This document shows positions 8,573 through 17,750 of a stretch of DNA of 64,000 bases, piece by piece. Each line of letters begins with the position of its first letter. Within the stretch, counting starts at the first letter, position 1. Origin of the DNA: Lachnospiraceae bacterium (GTDB taxonomy: Bacteria; Bacillota_A; Clostridia; Lachnospirales; Lachnospiraceae); the NCBI GenBank assembly GCA_017416505.1, contig JAFQCI010000003.1, forward strand, positions 5,495-69,494, read 5' to 3'. A model generated the notes under the pieces. That model did not search any database and had not been told where the DNA came from. It saw only the letters and a program-made list of their open reading frames with translations. A program made the translations under genes and the position numbers.

Positions 8573-9505
8573 ATGAAGAAAATAGCAAAAAGTTTAACTG
8601 AGTTGATTGGGAACACTCCTTTGCTGGAGCTTTCAAATTATGAAGAAAAACACGCTTTAGAGGCGAAACTTATTGCGAAGCTGGAATATTTTAATCCATT
8701 GGGAAGTGCGAAGGACAGGGTTGCTTACGCTATGATTGAAGCAGGGATAAAAAATGGGGAAATTAATCAGGATACAGTTATTATTGAGCCTACCAGCGGA
8801 AATACAGGAATTGGACTGGCATTTGTGGCAGCTGCAAAGGGTTTACATTTGATTCTTACTATGCCGGATACCATGAGTATGGAACGAAGAAGAATTGTTG
8901 CGGCATTGGGTGCAGAAGTTGTGCTTACTCCGGGAAAAGAAGGAATGCAGGGAGCCATTAAAAAGGCACAGGAATTAAAAGAAGAATACGGAAATGCTGT
9001 AATACCGCAGCAGTTTGAAAATGACGCCAATCCGGCAGCACATAAGGAAACGACAGCACAGGAAATTTGGAGAGATACGGAAGGCAATGTAGATATTTTT
9101 GTAGCGACTGCCGGAACCGGAGGAACCATAAGTGGAACGGGAGCCGCATTAAAAGAGAAAACCCCGGATATTAAGATTGTAGCCGTAGAACCTGCAGGTT
9201 CTCCAGTGCTTTCCGGTGGTAAGGCAGGCTCACATAAAATTCAGGGAATTGGCGCAGGTTTTATTCCTAAGGTAATGGATTTAAGTGTAGTGGATGAAAT
9301 CATACCGGTAGAAGATGAAGCAGCTATGGAAGCAGCAAGAGAAGTTGCAAAAACAGACGGGGTATTAGTAGGAATTTCGTCGGGAGCGGCACTACATGCA
9401 GCAACACAGCTTGCAAAAAGAGAAGAAAATAAAGGAAAACGTATCGTTGTATTATTACCGGATACCGGAGAACGGTATCTTTCTACGGAATTGTTTGAGG
9501 TGTAA
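8573..9505 (+). CDS. cysK: Cysteine synthase A (O-acetylserine sulfhydrylase)
   Basis: A PLP enzyme making cysteine from O-acetylserine and sulfide. Seen: the PLP lysine in NPLGSAKDR (Lys47), the phosphate-interacting EPTSGNTG, the glycine-rich ATAGTGGTISG loop and GISSGAA near the end. The length of 310 residues is standard. An AAGGAGG ribosome binding site precedes ATG. Its stop is 3 bp before the thioredoxin reductase start, so the two are translated together, joining cysteine synthesis with thiol redox control. Confidence 0.95.
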   Translation: MKKIAKSLTELIGNTPLLELSNYEEKHALEAKLIAKLEYFNPLGSAKDRVAYAMIEAGIKNGEINQDTVIIEPTSGNTGIGLAFVAAAKGLHLILTMPDTMSMERRRIVAALGAEVVLTPGKEGMQGAIKKAQELKEEYGNAVIPQQFENDANPAAHKETTAQEIWRDTEGNVDIFVATAGTGGTISGTGAALKEKTPDIKIVAVEPAGSPVLSGGKAGSHKIQGIGAGFIPKVMDLSVVDEIIPVEDEAAMEAAREVAKTDGVLVGISSGAALHAATQLAKREENKGKRIVVLLPDTGERYLSTELFEV

Positions 9506-9508
9506 TCT

Positions 9509-10429
9509 ATGTTTGATATTGTGATTATTGGAAGTGGACCGGCAGGGCTGACCGCAGCAATTTATGCGAAACGGGCAATGCTTAAGGTTTTGGTAATTGA
9601 AAAACAAGGTTTCGGGGGAGGACAGATTGTTTCTACGGATAAGGTAGACAATTATCCGGGGTTGCCACAGATAAGCGGATTCGATTTGGCTTTGTCCTTC
9701 TGTGAACACGCAGAAAAATTAGGGGTTGAGATTGAGTCAAAAGAAGTAATAGAAATTCAGGACAAGCAGGATTTAAAAGAGGTGGTTCTTTCTGATGGAA
9801 GAAGGTTGCAAACAAAAAATGTATTAATCGCAACTGGAGCAAAGCATAGAAAATTAGGGGTTCCAGGAGAAGATACATTTTCTACTGCAGGGGTTTCTTA
9901 TTGTGCAACCTGCGATGGTAATTTTTATAAAGATAAAGAAGTGGCAGTAGTAGGTGGTGGAGATACTGCGTTAGGGGATGCCTTATACTTATCGAATCTA
10001 TGTAAAAAAGTGCATTTGATTCATAGAAGAGATTCCTTCCGAGGCTCAAAAACTGCGCAGGAAGAAGTGAGAAAAAAGGAAAATATCAGTTTACATCTTT
10101 CTTGTGAAGTAAGTGAAATCATAGGGGAGCAGGCGGTGGAGAAAATTCGTATCAAGAATACAGAATCTTCGGAAGTATATGATATCCCTGTTTCCGGTGT
10201 GTTTGTTGCAGTTGGAATGCAGCCCGTAACGGAATTTGTAAAAGACCTCGTAGAACTGGATGCCGGAGGATATATTATTGCGGGTGAAGAGGGTATCACC
10301 AGCAGAGAAGGAGTATATGTGGCTGGAGACGTAAGAACGAAAGCATTACGCCAGATTGTAACAGCTGTTTCCGATGGAGCCAATGTAATCCATCATATAA
10401 CGGAGTCTTCCTATAATTCCAAGCATTGA
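9509..10429 (+). CDS. trxB: Thioredoxin reductase
   Basis: A flavoprotein that reduces thioredoxin with NADPH. Seen: the N-terminal FAD-binding GSGPAGLTAA, the redox disulfide CATC (Cys132, Cys135) followed by DG, the NADPH-binding VVGGGDTALGDA and a C-terminal GVYVAGDVR. The length of 306 residues is typical for the low-molecular-weight type. It is tightly coupled to cysK. Confidence 0.95.
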   Translation: MFDIVIIGSGPAGLTAAIYAKRAMLKVLVIEKQGFGGGQIVSTDKVDNYPGLPQISGFDLALSFCEHAEKLGVEIESKEVIEIQDKQDLKEVVLSDGRRLQTKNVLIATGAKHRKLGVPGEDTFSTAGVSYCATCDGNFYKDKEVAVVGGGDTALGDALYLSNLCKKVHLIHRRDSFRGSKTAQEEVRKKENISLHLSCEVSEIIGEQAVEKIRIKNTESSEVYDIPVSGVFVAVGMQPVTEFVKDLVELDAGGYIIAGEEGITSREGVYVAGDVRTKALRQIVTAVSDGANVIHHITESSYNSKH

Positions 10430-10471
10430 AGGACTTTGTGAGATAGAAAGAAAAACTGAAGGATTGAAATA

Positions 10472-10510
10472 AAAAAGACCAATTTAGCCATGAGCCAAAT
10501 TGGTCTTTTT
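10472..10510. terminator. Bidirectional terminator between trxB and the lipoprotein gene
   Basis: A perfect 14-bp inverted repeat AAAAAGACCAATTT / AAATTGGTCTTTTT, A-rich on the left and T-rich on the right, between two convergent genes. It can end transcripts from both sides. Confidence 0.9.
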
Positions 10511-10541
10511 CGTGAAGCAAAGAATTGCTTATAAGTTTCAA

Positions 10542-11234
10542 TTATTTTAAAGTGATGCTTGAAAGAACATTATCCATTTCTGCTGATAATGCATCAAAAT
10601 CATCGCCAAGGCAAGTTAATTGAGCAATATAAGTCTTTGTTCCATTTACGAAAATTGCTTGCTTGATGTAAGCTGTGTAACCAGTTACACCTTGAGCTTC
10701 AATCATCTTAGTAACATCAAGAGTGAAAACCATTGCAGTACCGCAAGCAGTATCAAAAGTACTTTGTTCTACAAGAGTAGCATCAAAGCTTTCTTCGTAT
10801 GTTTGGATGAAAAGGTCTGCTGAACTTTGTAATTCTTCGTCTGATACTTCTGTACCAACATCAGTAACCTGAACAATAAAGTTGTTTCCGAAGTTTTCAG
10901 TAGCAGAAGGAAGTAAATAGTATAATGTTGAATCTTCAATACTGCTGGAGTCTAAAGTCCAGTCTTCTTTTACTGTAAAGGAAATATCAGCTAATGAAGC
11001 AGAACCATTGTCATCAGAGTTACCTTCTTCAGAACTTGCATCTTTGGAAGAAGTATCTTCTGTATCCTCTGTATCCTCTGTATCCTCGGTATCTTCAGTA
11101 TCTTTATCCTCTGTCTTTTCTACCTTAGTGTCTTTTTCAGTTGTCTTCTTGTCATCGCTATCACCACAAGCTGTAAAGCTGAATAGTAATAAAAGAAGGG
11201 TTAATAAGTAAGTTAGTTTCATTGTCTTTTTCAT
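10542..11234 (-). CDS. Secreted lipoprotein with acidic EDT repeat linker
   Basis: 230 residues: a lipoprotein signal with lipobox FTAC (Cys23), a Lys/Asp/Glu-rich linker containing five D-T-E-D-type repeats at about residues 42-58, a Ser/Glu stretch, and a folded domain from about 80 that resembles the PsbP/LpqN-like type in strand pattern only. The repeat linker comes from 9-bp DNA repeats near 11056-11108. It is probably surface anchored; function unknown. AAAGGAGAG precedes the start on the minus strand. Confidence 0.75.
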   Translation of the reverse strand: MKKTMKLTYLLTLLLLLFSFTACGDSDDKKTTEKDTKVEKTEDKDTEDTEDTEDTEDTEDTSSKDASSEEGNSDDNGSASLADISFTVKEDWTLDSSSIEDSTLYYLLPSATENFGNNFIVQVTDVGTEVSDEELQSSADLFIQTYEESFDATLVEQSTFDTACGTAMVFTLDVTKMIEAQGVTGYTAYIKQAIFVNGTKTYIAQLTCLGDDFDALSAEMDNVLSSITLK

Positions 11235-11347
11235 TTTTTTCTCTCCTTTCGAAACATGAGTCCTATTCTAATACATTTTTAGCCGGATTGCAAGAAAAAT
11301 TATTAAAAATATGAATAAAATCATGAAAAGGGGGTAAAAACTCTTGG

Positions 11348-11481
11348 GTTACTGTTCATCTAAACAGTAACAATTCGCAGGCTCATTTAGAGTTTTGCTT
11401 CGCAAAAGGAGCCTGCGAACACCTGACTCATATTTTTACGCACCAAAACAGCAAGTGTTTTGGTGCTGTCTGTACAGTAAC
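11348..11481. repeat. Dispersed structured repeat, family A, copy 2 (inverted)
   Basis: Reverse-complement counterpart of copy 1, bounded by GTTACTGT and ACAGTAAC. The first hairpin is perfect here: an 11-bp stem GCACCAAAACA (11440-11450) with TGTTTTGGTGC (11456-11466). The TTCGCAGGCTC-type second hairpin is also present. It lies directly upstream of a short gene remnant. Confidence 0.85.
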
Positions 11482-11503
11482 CAGTAATGCTCTTATTGAT
11501 AAA

Positions 11504-11677
11504 ATGGTTCTTTTTTATTTGCAACCAGATAAGAAATGTTATATACTTGTTCATAAAGCAGAGAAGTTGATGGAAAATGAGGTAAAAGGCATTTTGCCAC
11601 AGGATACTATGGATTGCTATATATTTTATGTTCCTGGTATCATTTATATAGAAAGGACAGAACATGGATTTATTTGA
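11504..11677 (+). pseudogene. Short coding remnant upstream of rarA
   Basis: A 57-codon open frame from ATG 11504, with amino-acid composition like real coding sequence (MVLFYLQPDKKCYILVHKAE...). It overlaps the rarA start by 14 bp. The frame is open leftward to the edge of the family A repeat, and there is no ribosome binding site, so this may be the 3' end of a gene cut by the repeat. It could instead be a real small protein. Confidence 0.35.
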
Positions 11678-12983
11678 ATACATGAGAGAACAGAATAAAG
11701 AAAAAGAATCTCCCCTTGCATCCAGAATGCGTCCTAAAACTTTGGAGGAAGTGGTGGGACAATCCCATATTATTGGAAAAGATAAGTTATTATATCGTGC
11801 CATCGTAGCGGATAAACTAAGTTCTATTATTTTATATGGGCCGCCGGGAACGGGGAAAACTACTCTGGCAAAGGTGATTGCGGGAACTACCAGTGCGAAT
11901 TTTGTACCTTTGAATGCTACGACTTCCGGCAAGAAAGATATGGAAGAAGTAGTAACAGAGGCAAAGAAGAATTTTGGGGCATACGGAAAAAAGACCATTT
12001 TGTTTGTAGATGAGATTCATCGCTTTAATAAGGCACAACAGGATTATTTATTGCCTTTTGTGGAGGATGGAACAGTGGTTTTAATCGGAGCCACTACAGA
12101 AAATCCATTTTTTGAGGTTAATAAGGCATTGCTTTCCCGTTCTAATATTTTCCGTTTGGAACCCCTTACGAAAGAGGATTTAAAAACATTGATTCAAAGA
12201 GCGGTTTCTGACCCGGAAAGGGGAATGGGGGCATATGGTGCCAAGATAACAGAAGAGGCTTTGGAATTTTTGGCAGATGCTGCCGGTGGAGATGCCAGAA
12301 ATGCTTTGAATGCAGTAGAATTAGCAGTTTTAACAACCCAGAGAAACGAAGAAGGAATCCTTCTTTTAGACCTTTCGGTTATGGAAGAATGTATTCAAAG
12401 AAGGGCATTAAAGTATGACAAAGACGGAGACAACCATTATGATACGGTTTCAGCATTTATAAAAAGTATGAGAGGCTCTGACCCGGATGCAGCGGTTTAT
12501 TATCTGGCAAGGATGTTAGAAGCAGGAGAAAGCATTGAATTTATTGCCAGAAGAATTATGATTTCCGCCTGTGAAGATGTGGGACTTGCAGATTCTAATG
12601 CCATTAATGTAGCGGTTTCCTGTGCCAATGCAGTAGAACGGATTGGAATGCCGGAGGCACAGATTATACTAGCCCATGCGGTGCTTTACATTGCCACTGC
12701 GCCCAAAAGTAATACTTCATGTATGGCAATCGAAAATGCCATGGAGGCAGTTCGAAAGAAACCTTTAGGACAGGTGCCACCACATTTAAGAGATGCCCAT
12801 TATTCCGGTTCCAAGGAATTAGGGCATACAGGTTATCTATATCCCCATGTATATGCAAATCATTATGTGGAACAACAATATCTTCCAGATGTTCTGGTAG
12901 GGGAACAATTCTATTTCCCAACAGAGCAAGGAAAAGAACAAGAAATAAAAGAGCGCCTGGAATATTTAAAGGGGAATGAGTAA
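11664..12983 (+). CDS. rarA: Replication-associated recombination protein A (RarA/MgsA)
   Basis: An AAA+ ATPase related to clamp loaders that acts at stalled forks with SSB. Seen: Walker A GPPGTGKT (59-66), Walker B ILFVDEIHRF (about 112-121), sensor 1 GATTENP, an arginine-finger region LLSRSNIF, and the C-terminal tetramerisation part ending with the usual YLPD and FYFPTEQG segments. The length of 439 residues is typical. GAAAGGACAG precedes the ATG. Confidence 0.93.
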   Translation: MDLFEYMREQNKEKESPLASRMRPKTLEEVVGQSHIIGKDKLLYRAIVADKLSSIILYGPPGTGKTTLAKVIAGTTSANFVPLNATTSGKKDMEEVVTEAKKNFGAYGKKTILFVDEIHRFNKAQQDYLLPFVEDGTVVLIGATTENPFFEVNKALLSRSNIFRLEPLTKEDLKTLIQRAVSDPERGMGAYGAKITEEALEFLADAAGGDARNALNAVELAVLTTQRNEEGILLLDLSVMEECIQRRALKYDKDGDNHYDTVSAFIKSMRGSDPDAAVYYLARMLEAGESIEFIARRIMISACEDVGLADSNAINVAVSCANAVERIGMPEAQIILAHAVLYIATAPKSNTSCMAIENAMEAVRKKPLGQVPPHLRDAHYSGSKELGHTGYLYPHVYANHYVEQQYLPDVLVGEQFYFPTEQGKEQEIKERLEYLKGNE

Positions 12984-12992
12984 AATGAAAAT

Positions 12993-13057
12993 AGGCAGTT
13001 GCGAAACGATAGAAGGCTTGTATCACTCTATAAAATATTTTAGTTTCGCAACTGCCT
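12993..13057. repeat. Dispersed structured repeat, family B, 65-bp deletion derivative
   Basis: The outer arms AGGCAGTTGCGAAAC and GTTTCGCAACTGCCT form a perfect 15-bp stem. Inside are GTATCACTCTATAAAATA-type sequences matching the outer parts of the 210-bp family B copies, with the centre missing. It follows rarA and could also serve as a terminator-like hairpin. Confidence 0.8.
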
Positions 13058-13107
13058 GAAAATGAAAACGAAGGAAGGAGTAATTACCGACAGAGGTAGT
13101 GAATGTT

Positions 13108-13443
13108 ATGTATCAGGAAAGAGTGACATTATGCGGAGCCAGTGCATATGAAAAAAAATACTATTTAAATGAGGACTTTGAAGGCTTGCCGGAAACAATA
13201 CAAGACGAATTAAAGATAGCTTGTGTTTTATATACAGAAGACGTTGGCGGAATTTTGACCTTGGAATTTGATGAGGATGGAACTTTGGAATTTGTTACCA
13301 ATGCAGCAGAGGAAGATTTGCTTTATGATGACATTGGAAGCATATTAAAAATTAAGCAGATGCGAGAGGAAAAGAAGGAACTCTGGGAGTCTTTAGAATT
13401 ATATTATAAGGTATTTTTCCTAGGGGAAGAGTTAGAAGATTAG
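13108..13443 (+). CDS. Conserved hypothetical protein (DUF6145-like)
   Basis: About 111 acidic residues beginning MYQERVTLCGASAYEKKYY. It resembles, from memory, a Lachnospiraceae family called DUF6145. No signal, membrane or catalytic motif is seen. A GTG at 13099 is in frame but only 2 nt from CAGAGG, so ATG 13108 is preferred. It lies 36 bp ahead of coaX in the same direction and is likely in its operon. Confidence 0.65.
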   Translation: MYQERVTLCGASAYEKKYYLNEDFEGLPETIQDELKIACVLYTEDVGGILTLEFDEDGTLEFVTNAAEEDLLYDDIGSILKIKQMREEKKELWESLELYYKVFFLGEELED

Positions 13444-13479
13444 AAAAAGATAGAGGCTTAGAAGAAAGGTAAGAAATAT

Positions 13480-14244
13480 ATGTTATTAGCAATTGATGTA
13501 GGAAATACAAATATTACCATTGGTGTTTACGATGGAGAAAAACTGCAGGGGATTTTTCGTTTGATGAGTAAATCACCAAAAACTTCGGACGAATATGGTG
13601 TGATGATTAAGGGAATGTTGGAGTCGAACGGGTTAGACCCAAAGAAGATTGAAGCTGCCATTATTGCTTCGGTTGTGCCGAATTTAATGCACTCTTTGGT
13701 AAATGGTATTTATAAGTATTTTAATGTAAAGGTAATCAATGTAGGACCTGGAATTAAGACCGGAATAAAGATTGGGGCTGAAAATCCTAAGGAAGTAGGA
13801 GCAGACCGAATCGTAGATGCAGTGGCAGCCTATGAGATTTATGGCGGGCCGGTACTGGTGATTGATTTTGGAACTGCTACCACTTATGATTTTGTTACAG
13901 AAGATGGAACTTTAAGTGCAGCAATTACTTCCCCTGGAATCCGGATTTGTGCCAATGCCCTTTGGAATGAAGCGGCGAAGTTACCGGAAATTGAAATCAA
14001 AAAGCCAAAATCCATATTGGCAAAAGAAACGATTTCCAGTATGCAGGCAGGTTTGGTGTATGGCTACATTGGACAGACAGAATATATCATTGAAAAGGTA
14101 AAGGAAGAAACGAAAATACCAGACTTAAAGGTAGTAGCTACCGGAGGTCTTGGAAAAATAATTTTCGATGAAACCAAGAAAATCGACGTGTATAACAAAG
14201 ATTTAACCTTAGAAGGATTAAGATTGATATATAATAAACAGTAA
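13480..14244 (+). CDS. coaX: Type III pantothenate kinase
   Basis: The first step of coenzyme A synthesis, phosphorylating pantothenate. Seen: the N-terminal phosphate-binding AIDVGNTNI, the conserved GADRIVDA in the middle, VIDFGTATT, and SPGI. The length of 254 residues is typical. Type III enzymes lack Walker motifs and resist CoA feedback; this is family knowledge. Followed at 27 bp by a dihydrouridine synthase gene, a common pairing in Clostridia. Confidence 0.93.
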   Translation: MLLAIDVGNTNITIGVYDGEKLQGIFRLMSKSPKTSDEYGVMIKGMLESNGLDPKKIEAAIIASVVPNLMHSLVNGIYKYFNVKVINVGPGIKTGIKIGAENPKEVGADRIVDAVAAYEIYGGPVLVIDFGTATTYDFVTEDGTLSAAITSPGIRICANALWNEAAKLPEIEIKKPKSILAKETISSMQAGLVYGYIGQTEYIIEKVKEETKIPDLKVVATGGLGKIIFDETKKIDVYNKDLTLEGLRLIYNKQ

Positions 14245-14271
14245 ATCAACAAATAGAGAGGATTTGTAAGT

Positions 14272-15225
14272 ATGAAGATTGGAGCAATTTCCATAGAGAA
14301 TCCTTTGATTCTTGCACCTATGGCGGGCATTACGGATTTACCGTTCCGTCTGTTATGCAAGGAGGAAGGCTGTGACATTTTATATACAGAGATGGTAAGT
14401 GCCAAAGCCATTTACTATGAAAATAAAAATACCATACCTTTATTAAGTTTAGATTCCAAAGAACATCCAATCGGAGTACAGTTGTTTGGCTCAGAACCTC
14501 AGTTAATGGGGGAGATGGCAAAGAAAATTGAGCCTCTTGGATTTGATTTTGTGGATGTGAATATGGGTTGTCCTGTTCCGAAAATCGTAAATAATAAAGA
14601 AGGTTCTGCCCTTATGTTAAATCCAAAGCTGGTGGGTGAGATTGTTTCTTCTATGGTAAAGGCAACATCAAAGCCGGTTACCATAAAGATTCGAAAAGGA
14701 TTTGATGATGAACATATCAATGCAGTGGAAATTTCAAAGATTGCAGAACAAAATGGGGCGGCAGCAGTAGCCGTACATGGACGTACCAGACAACAATATT
14801 ATAGTGGTGAAGCGGACTGGAAGATTATAAAAGAAGTAAAAAAGGCAGTTTCCATTCCTGTGATTGGCAATGGTGATATTATGGAGGCAGAGGACATTAT
14901 CCGTATGAAAGAAGAAACGGACTGTGATGGATTTATGATAGGCAGAGGTGCCAAGGGAAATCCATGGGTTTTCAGCCGGGCGAAAAAATATTTAGAAACA
15001 GGAGTTTTGCCGCCGAAACCGGAATTGGAAGAAGTAGTGGCTATGATGAAGCGACATACTGCACTTATGGTAGAAATCAAAGGGGAATATACTGCGGTGC
15101 GGGAAATGCGAAAACATTTTGCATGGTATACAGCAGGATTTAAGAATTCAGCCAAATTAAGAAATTTGGTGAATCAGGTTGAAACTTATGAAGGATTGTT
15201 AGAATTAATTGACCTTTGCGAATGA
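14272..15225 (+). CDS. dusB: tRNA-dihydrouridine synthase (DusB-like)
   Basis: An FMN enzyme reducing specific uridines in tRNA. Seen: LAPMAGITDLPFR at the N-terminus, VDVNMGCPVPKI with the catalytic cysteine near residue 98, KIRKGFDD, VHGRTRQQYYSG, and IGRGAKGNPW near the FMN phosphate. The length of 317 residues fits. Immediately downstream is feoA. Confidence 0.92.
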   Translation: MKIGAISIENPLILAPMAGITDLPFRLLCKEEGCDILYTEMVSAKAIYYENKNTIPLLSLDSKEHPIGVQLFGSEPQLMGEMAKKIEPLGFDFVDVNMGCPVPKIVNNKEGSALMLNPKLVGEIVSSMVKATSKPVTIKIRKGFDDEHINAVEISKIAEQNGAAAVAVHGRTRQQYYSGEADWKIIKEVKKAVSIPVIGNGDIMEAEDIIRMKEETDCDGFMIGRGAKGNPWVFSRAKKYLETGVLPPKPELEEVVAMMKRHTALMVEIKGEYTAVREMRKHFAWYTAGFKNSAKLRNLVNQVETYEGLLELIDLCE

Positions 15226-15256
15226 TGATGGTTTGGAAGAAGGGCAGGTAGATAAT

Positions 15257-15496
15257 ATGACTTTGGATGAATTAGAACCGGGAATGGAAGGAATTATTAA
15301 GTCCATAGGTGGTGAAGGCGCATTAAGGCGAAGATTACTGGATATGGGCCTGACTCCGAAAACCAGAGTAGAAGTTCGTAAAATTGCTCCCATGGGCGAC
15401 CCTATGGAATTATTTTTGCGAAGCTACGTGTTAACTTTGCGTAAGGATGATGCTGCCAAGATAGAAATGGATGAGATACGAAAGGTGGAGAAGTAA
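15257..15496 (+). CDS. feoA: Ferrous iron transport protein A (FeoA)
   Basis: A small SH3-like cytosolic protein of 79 residues that works with FeoB in Fe(II) uptake. Seen: the typical L-D-E-L-E-P-G-M-E-G start, GEGALRRRLLDMGLTP and a late L-T-L-R-K-D-D-A strand. An upstream TTG at 15209 is in frame but lies inside dusB and would give an unusually long N-terminus; ATG 15257 gives the family length. feoB starts directly after it. Confidence 0.9.
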   Translation: MTLDELEPGMEGIIKSIGGEGALRRRLLDMGLTPKTRVEVRKIAPMGDPMELFLRSYVLTLRKDDAAKIEMDEIRKVEK

Positions 15497-15497
15497 A

Positions 15498-17507
15498 ATG
15501 CCTTATTTGTTTGCTTTGATTGGAAATCAAAATTGTGGAAAAACTACTTTATTTAATCGATTGACAGGAAGCAACCAGCATGTAGGAAACTTTCCAGGAG
15601 TTACGGTAGATAAGAAAGAGGGAACCTTAAAAAAGAACAAAGAAGCGGTGGTGGTTGACCTTCCGGGGATTTATTCTTTGTCTCCTTATACGGAGGAGGA
15701 AGTGGTAACCAGGGATTTCATCATTAAAGAGAATCCGGACTTAATCATTAACATTGTGGATGCCACCAATATTGAACGTAATTTGTATTTGACCTTGCAG
15801 CTTATGGAATTAAATAAGCCCATGGTAGTTGCTTTAAACATGATGGATGAGGTGGTTGCCAGTGGGAATTCCATTGACATTAATCAGTTAAAAGAGGATT
15901 TAAAGATTCCAGTGGTGCCGATTTCTGCTAGTAAAAATGACGGTATTGGTGAGTTGATGGAGGTAATTTTAAAGACTGCGAAAAAGCAGAAGCCTTTGGA
16001 ACGCTTGGATTTTTGTAAGGGAGCGGTACATAAAGCAATTCACTCTATTTCCCATATAATTGAGGAAAAGGCGCAGGAAAAGGGCTACCCTTTGCGTTTT
16101 GCAGCAACAAAGCTGGTGGAAGGGGACAAGCCTATGATAGATGCCTTGGAACTTTCGGAAGATGAATTACATATTATTGAACATATTGTGGAAAATATGG
16201 AGAAACAACTGGATACCGACAAAGAGGCTGCTTTGGCAGATATGCGGTATCAATACATTGAGGAAGTTTGCAAGAAATCAGTAGTACGCCATCAGGAAAC
16301 CAAGGAACAGATTCGAAGTGAGAAGATAGACAGAATCTTAACACATAAATACTTGGGCATTCCAATTTTCTTAGGAATTATGCTTTTGATTTTCTGGCTG
16401 ACATTTTCTGTACTAGGTGGACCTTTGCAGGAAATGTTGGAAGAGGGAATTCAGAAAGTGATTGACCAGATAGCGGTATGGATGGAATCAGCCGGAGTAA
16501 ATCCTTCTTTGAAGGGACTGGTGGTAGATGGAATCTTAGGTGGAGTAGGAAGTGTTGTATCCTTCTTCCCATTGATTGTGATTTTGTTCTTTTTCCTGTC
16601 TTTGTTAGAAGACAGCGGATATATGGCAAGAGTGGCTTTTGTGATGGACAAATTGCTTCATAAAATAGGTCTTTCCGGAAGAAGTTTTGTGCCTATGCTG
16701 ATTGGTTTTGGTTGTAGTGTACCGGCCATTATGGCGACCAGAACCCTTTCCAGCGAGCGTGACCGGAAAATTACCATTGCCATTACACCTTTTATGTCTT
16801 GTAGTGCAAAACTGCCGATTTATGGAATGATAACTGCGGCATTTTTCCCGAAACATACGGCATTGGTGATGATTTCGATTTATTGTATTGGTATTTTAGT
16901 GGCGGTAATTAGTGCTTTGTTATTGAAATGTACGGTTTTAAAGGGTGATCCGGTACCTTTTGTCATGGAACTTCCTGCATACCGGATTCCTACAGGAAAG
17001 AATGTTTTACTGCAAATGTGGGACAAGGGAAAGGATTTCTTAAAAAAGGCATTTACGATTATTCTTCTTGCTTCTGTTGCTATTTGGTTTTTACAAAGTT
17101 TTGATTTGGGAATGAATCTGGTGGCGGATAGCAGTGAGAGTATTCTGGCAAAATTGGGTTCTTTGATTGCACCAATTTTTAAGCCTTTAGGATTTGGTGA
17201 CTGGAGAACGGCTACTGCCATTATTACCGGTATTACTGCAAAAGAATCTGTGGTAAGTACCCTGAAGGTAATTCTTGGTGCGACTTCGGGAAATTTATCA
17301 GAGGCATTGGCTGCCATATTAACACCTTTAAGTGCTTTTTCCTTTTTGGTGTTTACGGTTCTTTATATGCCTTGTGTGGCAGCTTTTGCGGCAACAAAGA
17401 GGGAACTTGGAAGCCTAAGGGCAGCTCTGGTAACTGCATTTTGCCAGACCGCTATGGCATATGTGGTGGCATTGCTCATTTATCAGGTAGGAAGTTTCTT
17501 TATATAA
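15498..17507 (+). CDS. feoB: Ferrous iron transport protein B (FeoB)
   Basis: A membrane Fe(II) transporter of about 669 residues. The N-terminal G domain shows G1 GNQNCGKTTLF, the G2/G3 region with VVDLPG and G4 NMMD. A helical spacer follows, then about eight or more membrane segments with two Gate motifs; GCSVPAIMATRT and a late VLYMPCVAAF carry the conserved cysteines. The frame extends upstream to 15471, but ATG 15498 begins MPYLFALIGNQ right after feoA, with GGTGGAG as ribosome binding site. Confidence 0.95.
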   Translation: MPYLFALIGNQNCGKTTLFNRLTGSNQHVGNFPGVTVDKKEGTLKKNKEAVVVDLPGIYSLSPYTEEEVVTRDFIIKENPDLIINIVDATNIERNLYLTLQLMELNKPMVVALNMMDEVVASGNSIDINQLKEDLKIPVVPISASKNDGIGELMEVILKTAKKQKPLERLDFCKGAVHKAIHSISHIIEEKAQEKGYPLRFAATKLVEGDKPMIDALELSEDELHIIEHIVENMEKQLDTDKEAALADMRYQYIEEVCKKSVVRHQETKEQIRSEKIDRILTHKYLGIPIFLGIMLLIFWLTFSVLGGPLQEMLEEGIQKVIDQIAVWMESAGVNPSLKGLVVDGILGGVGSVVSFFPLIVILFFFLSLLEDSGYMARVAFVMDKLLHKIGLSGRSFVPMLIGFGCSVPAIMATRTLSSERDRKITIAITPFMSCSAKLPIYGMITAAFFPKHTALVMISIYCIGILVAVISALLLKCTVLKGDPVPFVMELPAYRIPTGKNVLLQMWDKGKDFLKKAFTIILLASVAIWFLQSFDLGMNLVADSSESILAKLGSLIAPIFKPLGFGDWRTATAIITGITAKESVVSTLKVILGATSGNLSEALAAILTPLSAFSFLVFTVLYMPCVAAFAATKRELGSLRAALVTAFCQTAMAYVVALLIYQVGSFFI

Positions 17508-17512
17508 TGCTT

Positions 17513-17720
17513 AGGCAATTGCGAAACTAAAATATTTTATGAAATAGTGATACAAAATAAACAAAACACCGCAGGCTCGCTTTCGCTGCGTTCGGCTCGT
17601 AGCGGTACTAAATTCGAGGCAAGCCTCTCATTAAGTACCGACGGCCGCCCAAGCACCTGCTTATGTATTTGTTTATTTTGTATCACTCAATATAAATTTT
17701 GAATAGTTTCGCAATTACCT
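17513..17720. repeat. Dispersed structured repeat, family B, full copy 1
   Basis: About 208 bp forming one long nested hairpin. Outer arms are AGGCAATTGCGAAAC and GTTTCGCAATTACCT. A perfect 19-bp inner stem pairs 17547-17565 (GTGATACAAAATAAACAAA) with 17668-17686. Central parts contain GCGGTACT and AGTACCG arms around a GAGG-CAAG-CCTC tip. It fills the gap between feoB and the YerC-like gene. An inverted copy is at 43278-43484. Confidence 0.85.
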
Positions 17721-17750
17721 GTTACAAATGCTTAGGAAGGGAGAGTTTGA

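Noticed and set aside
11008..11211. Plus-strand Ser/Val-rich frame opposite the lipoprotein gene
   Set aside because: It is the complement of the acidic repeat linker. Repeats often leave the other strand open.
17513..17720. Considered a CRISPR array or an insertion sequence for the family B repeat
   Set aside because: There is no repeat-spacer series, no transposase, and the structure is one long hairpin with copies in both orientations.
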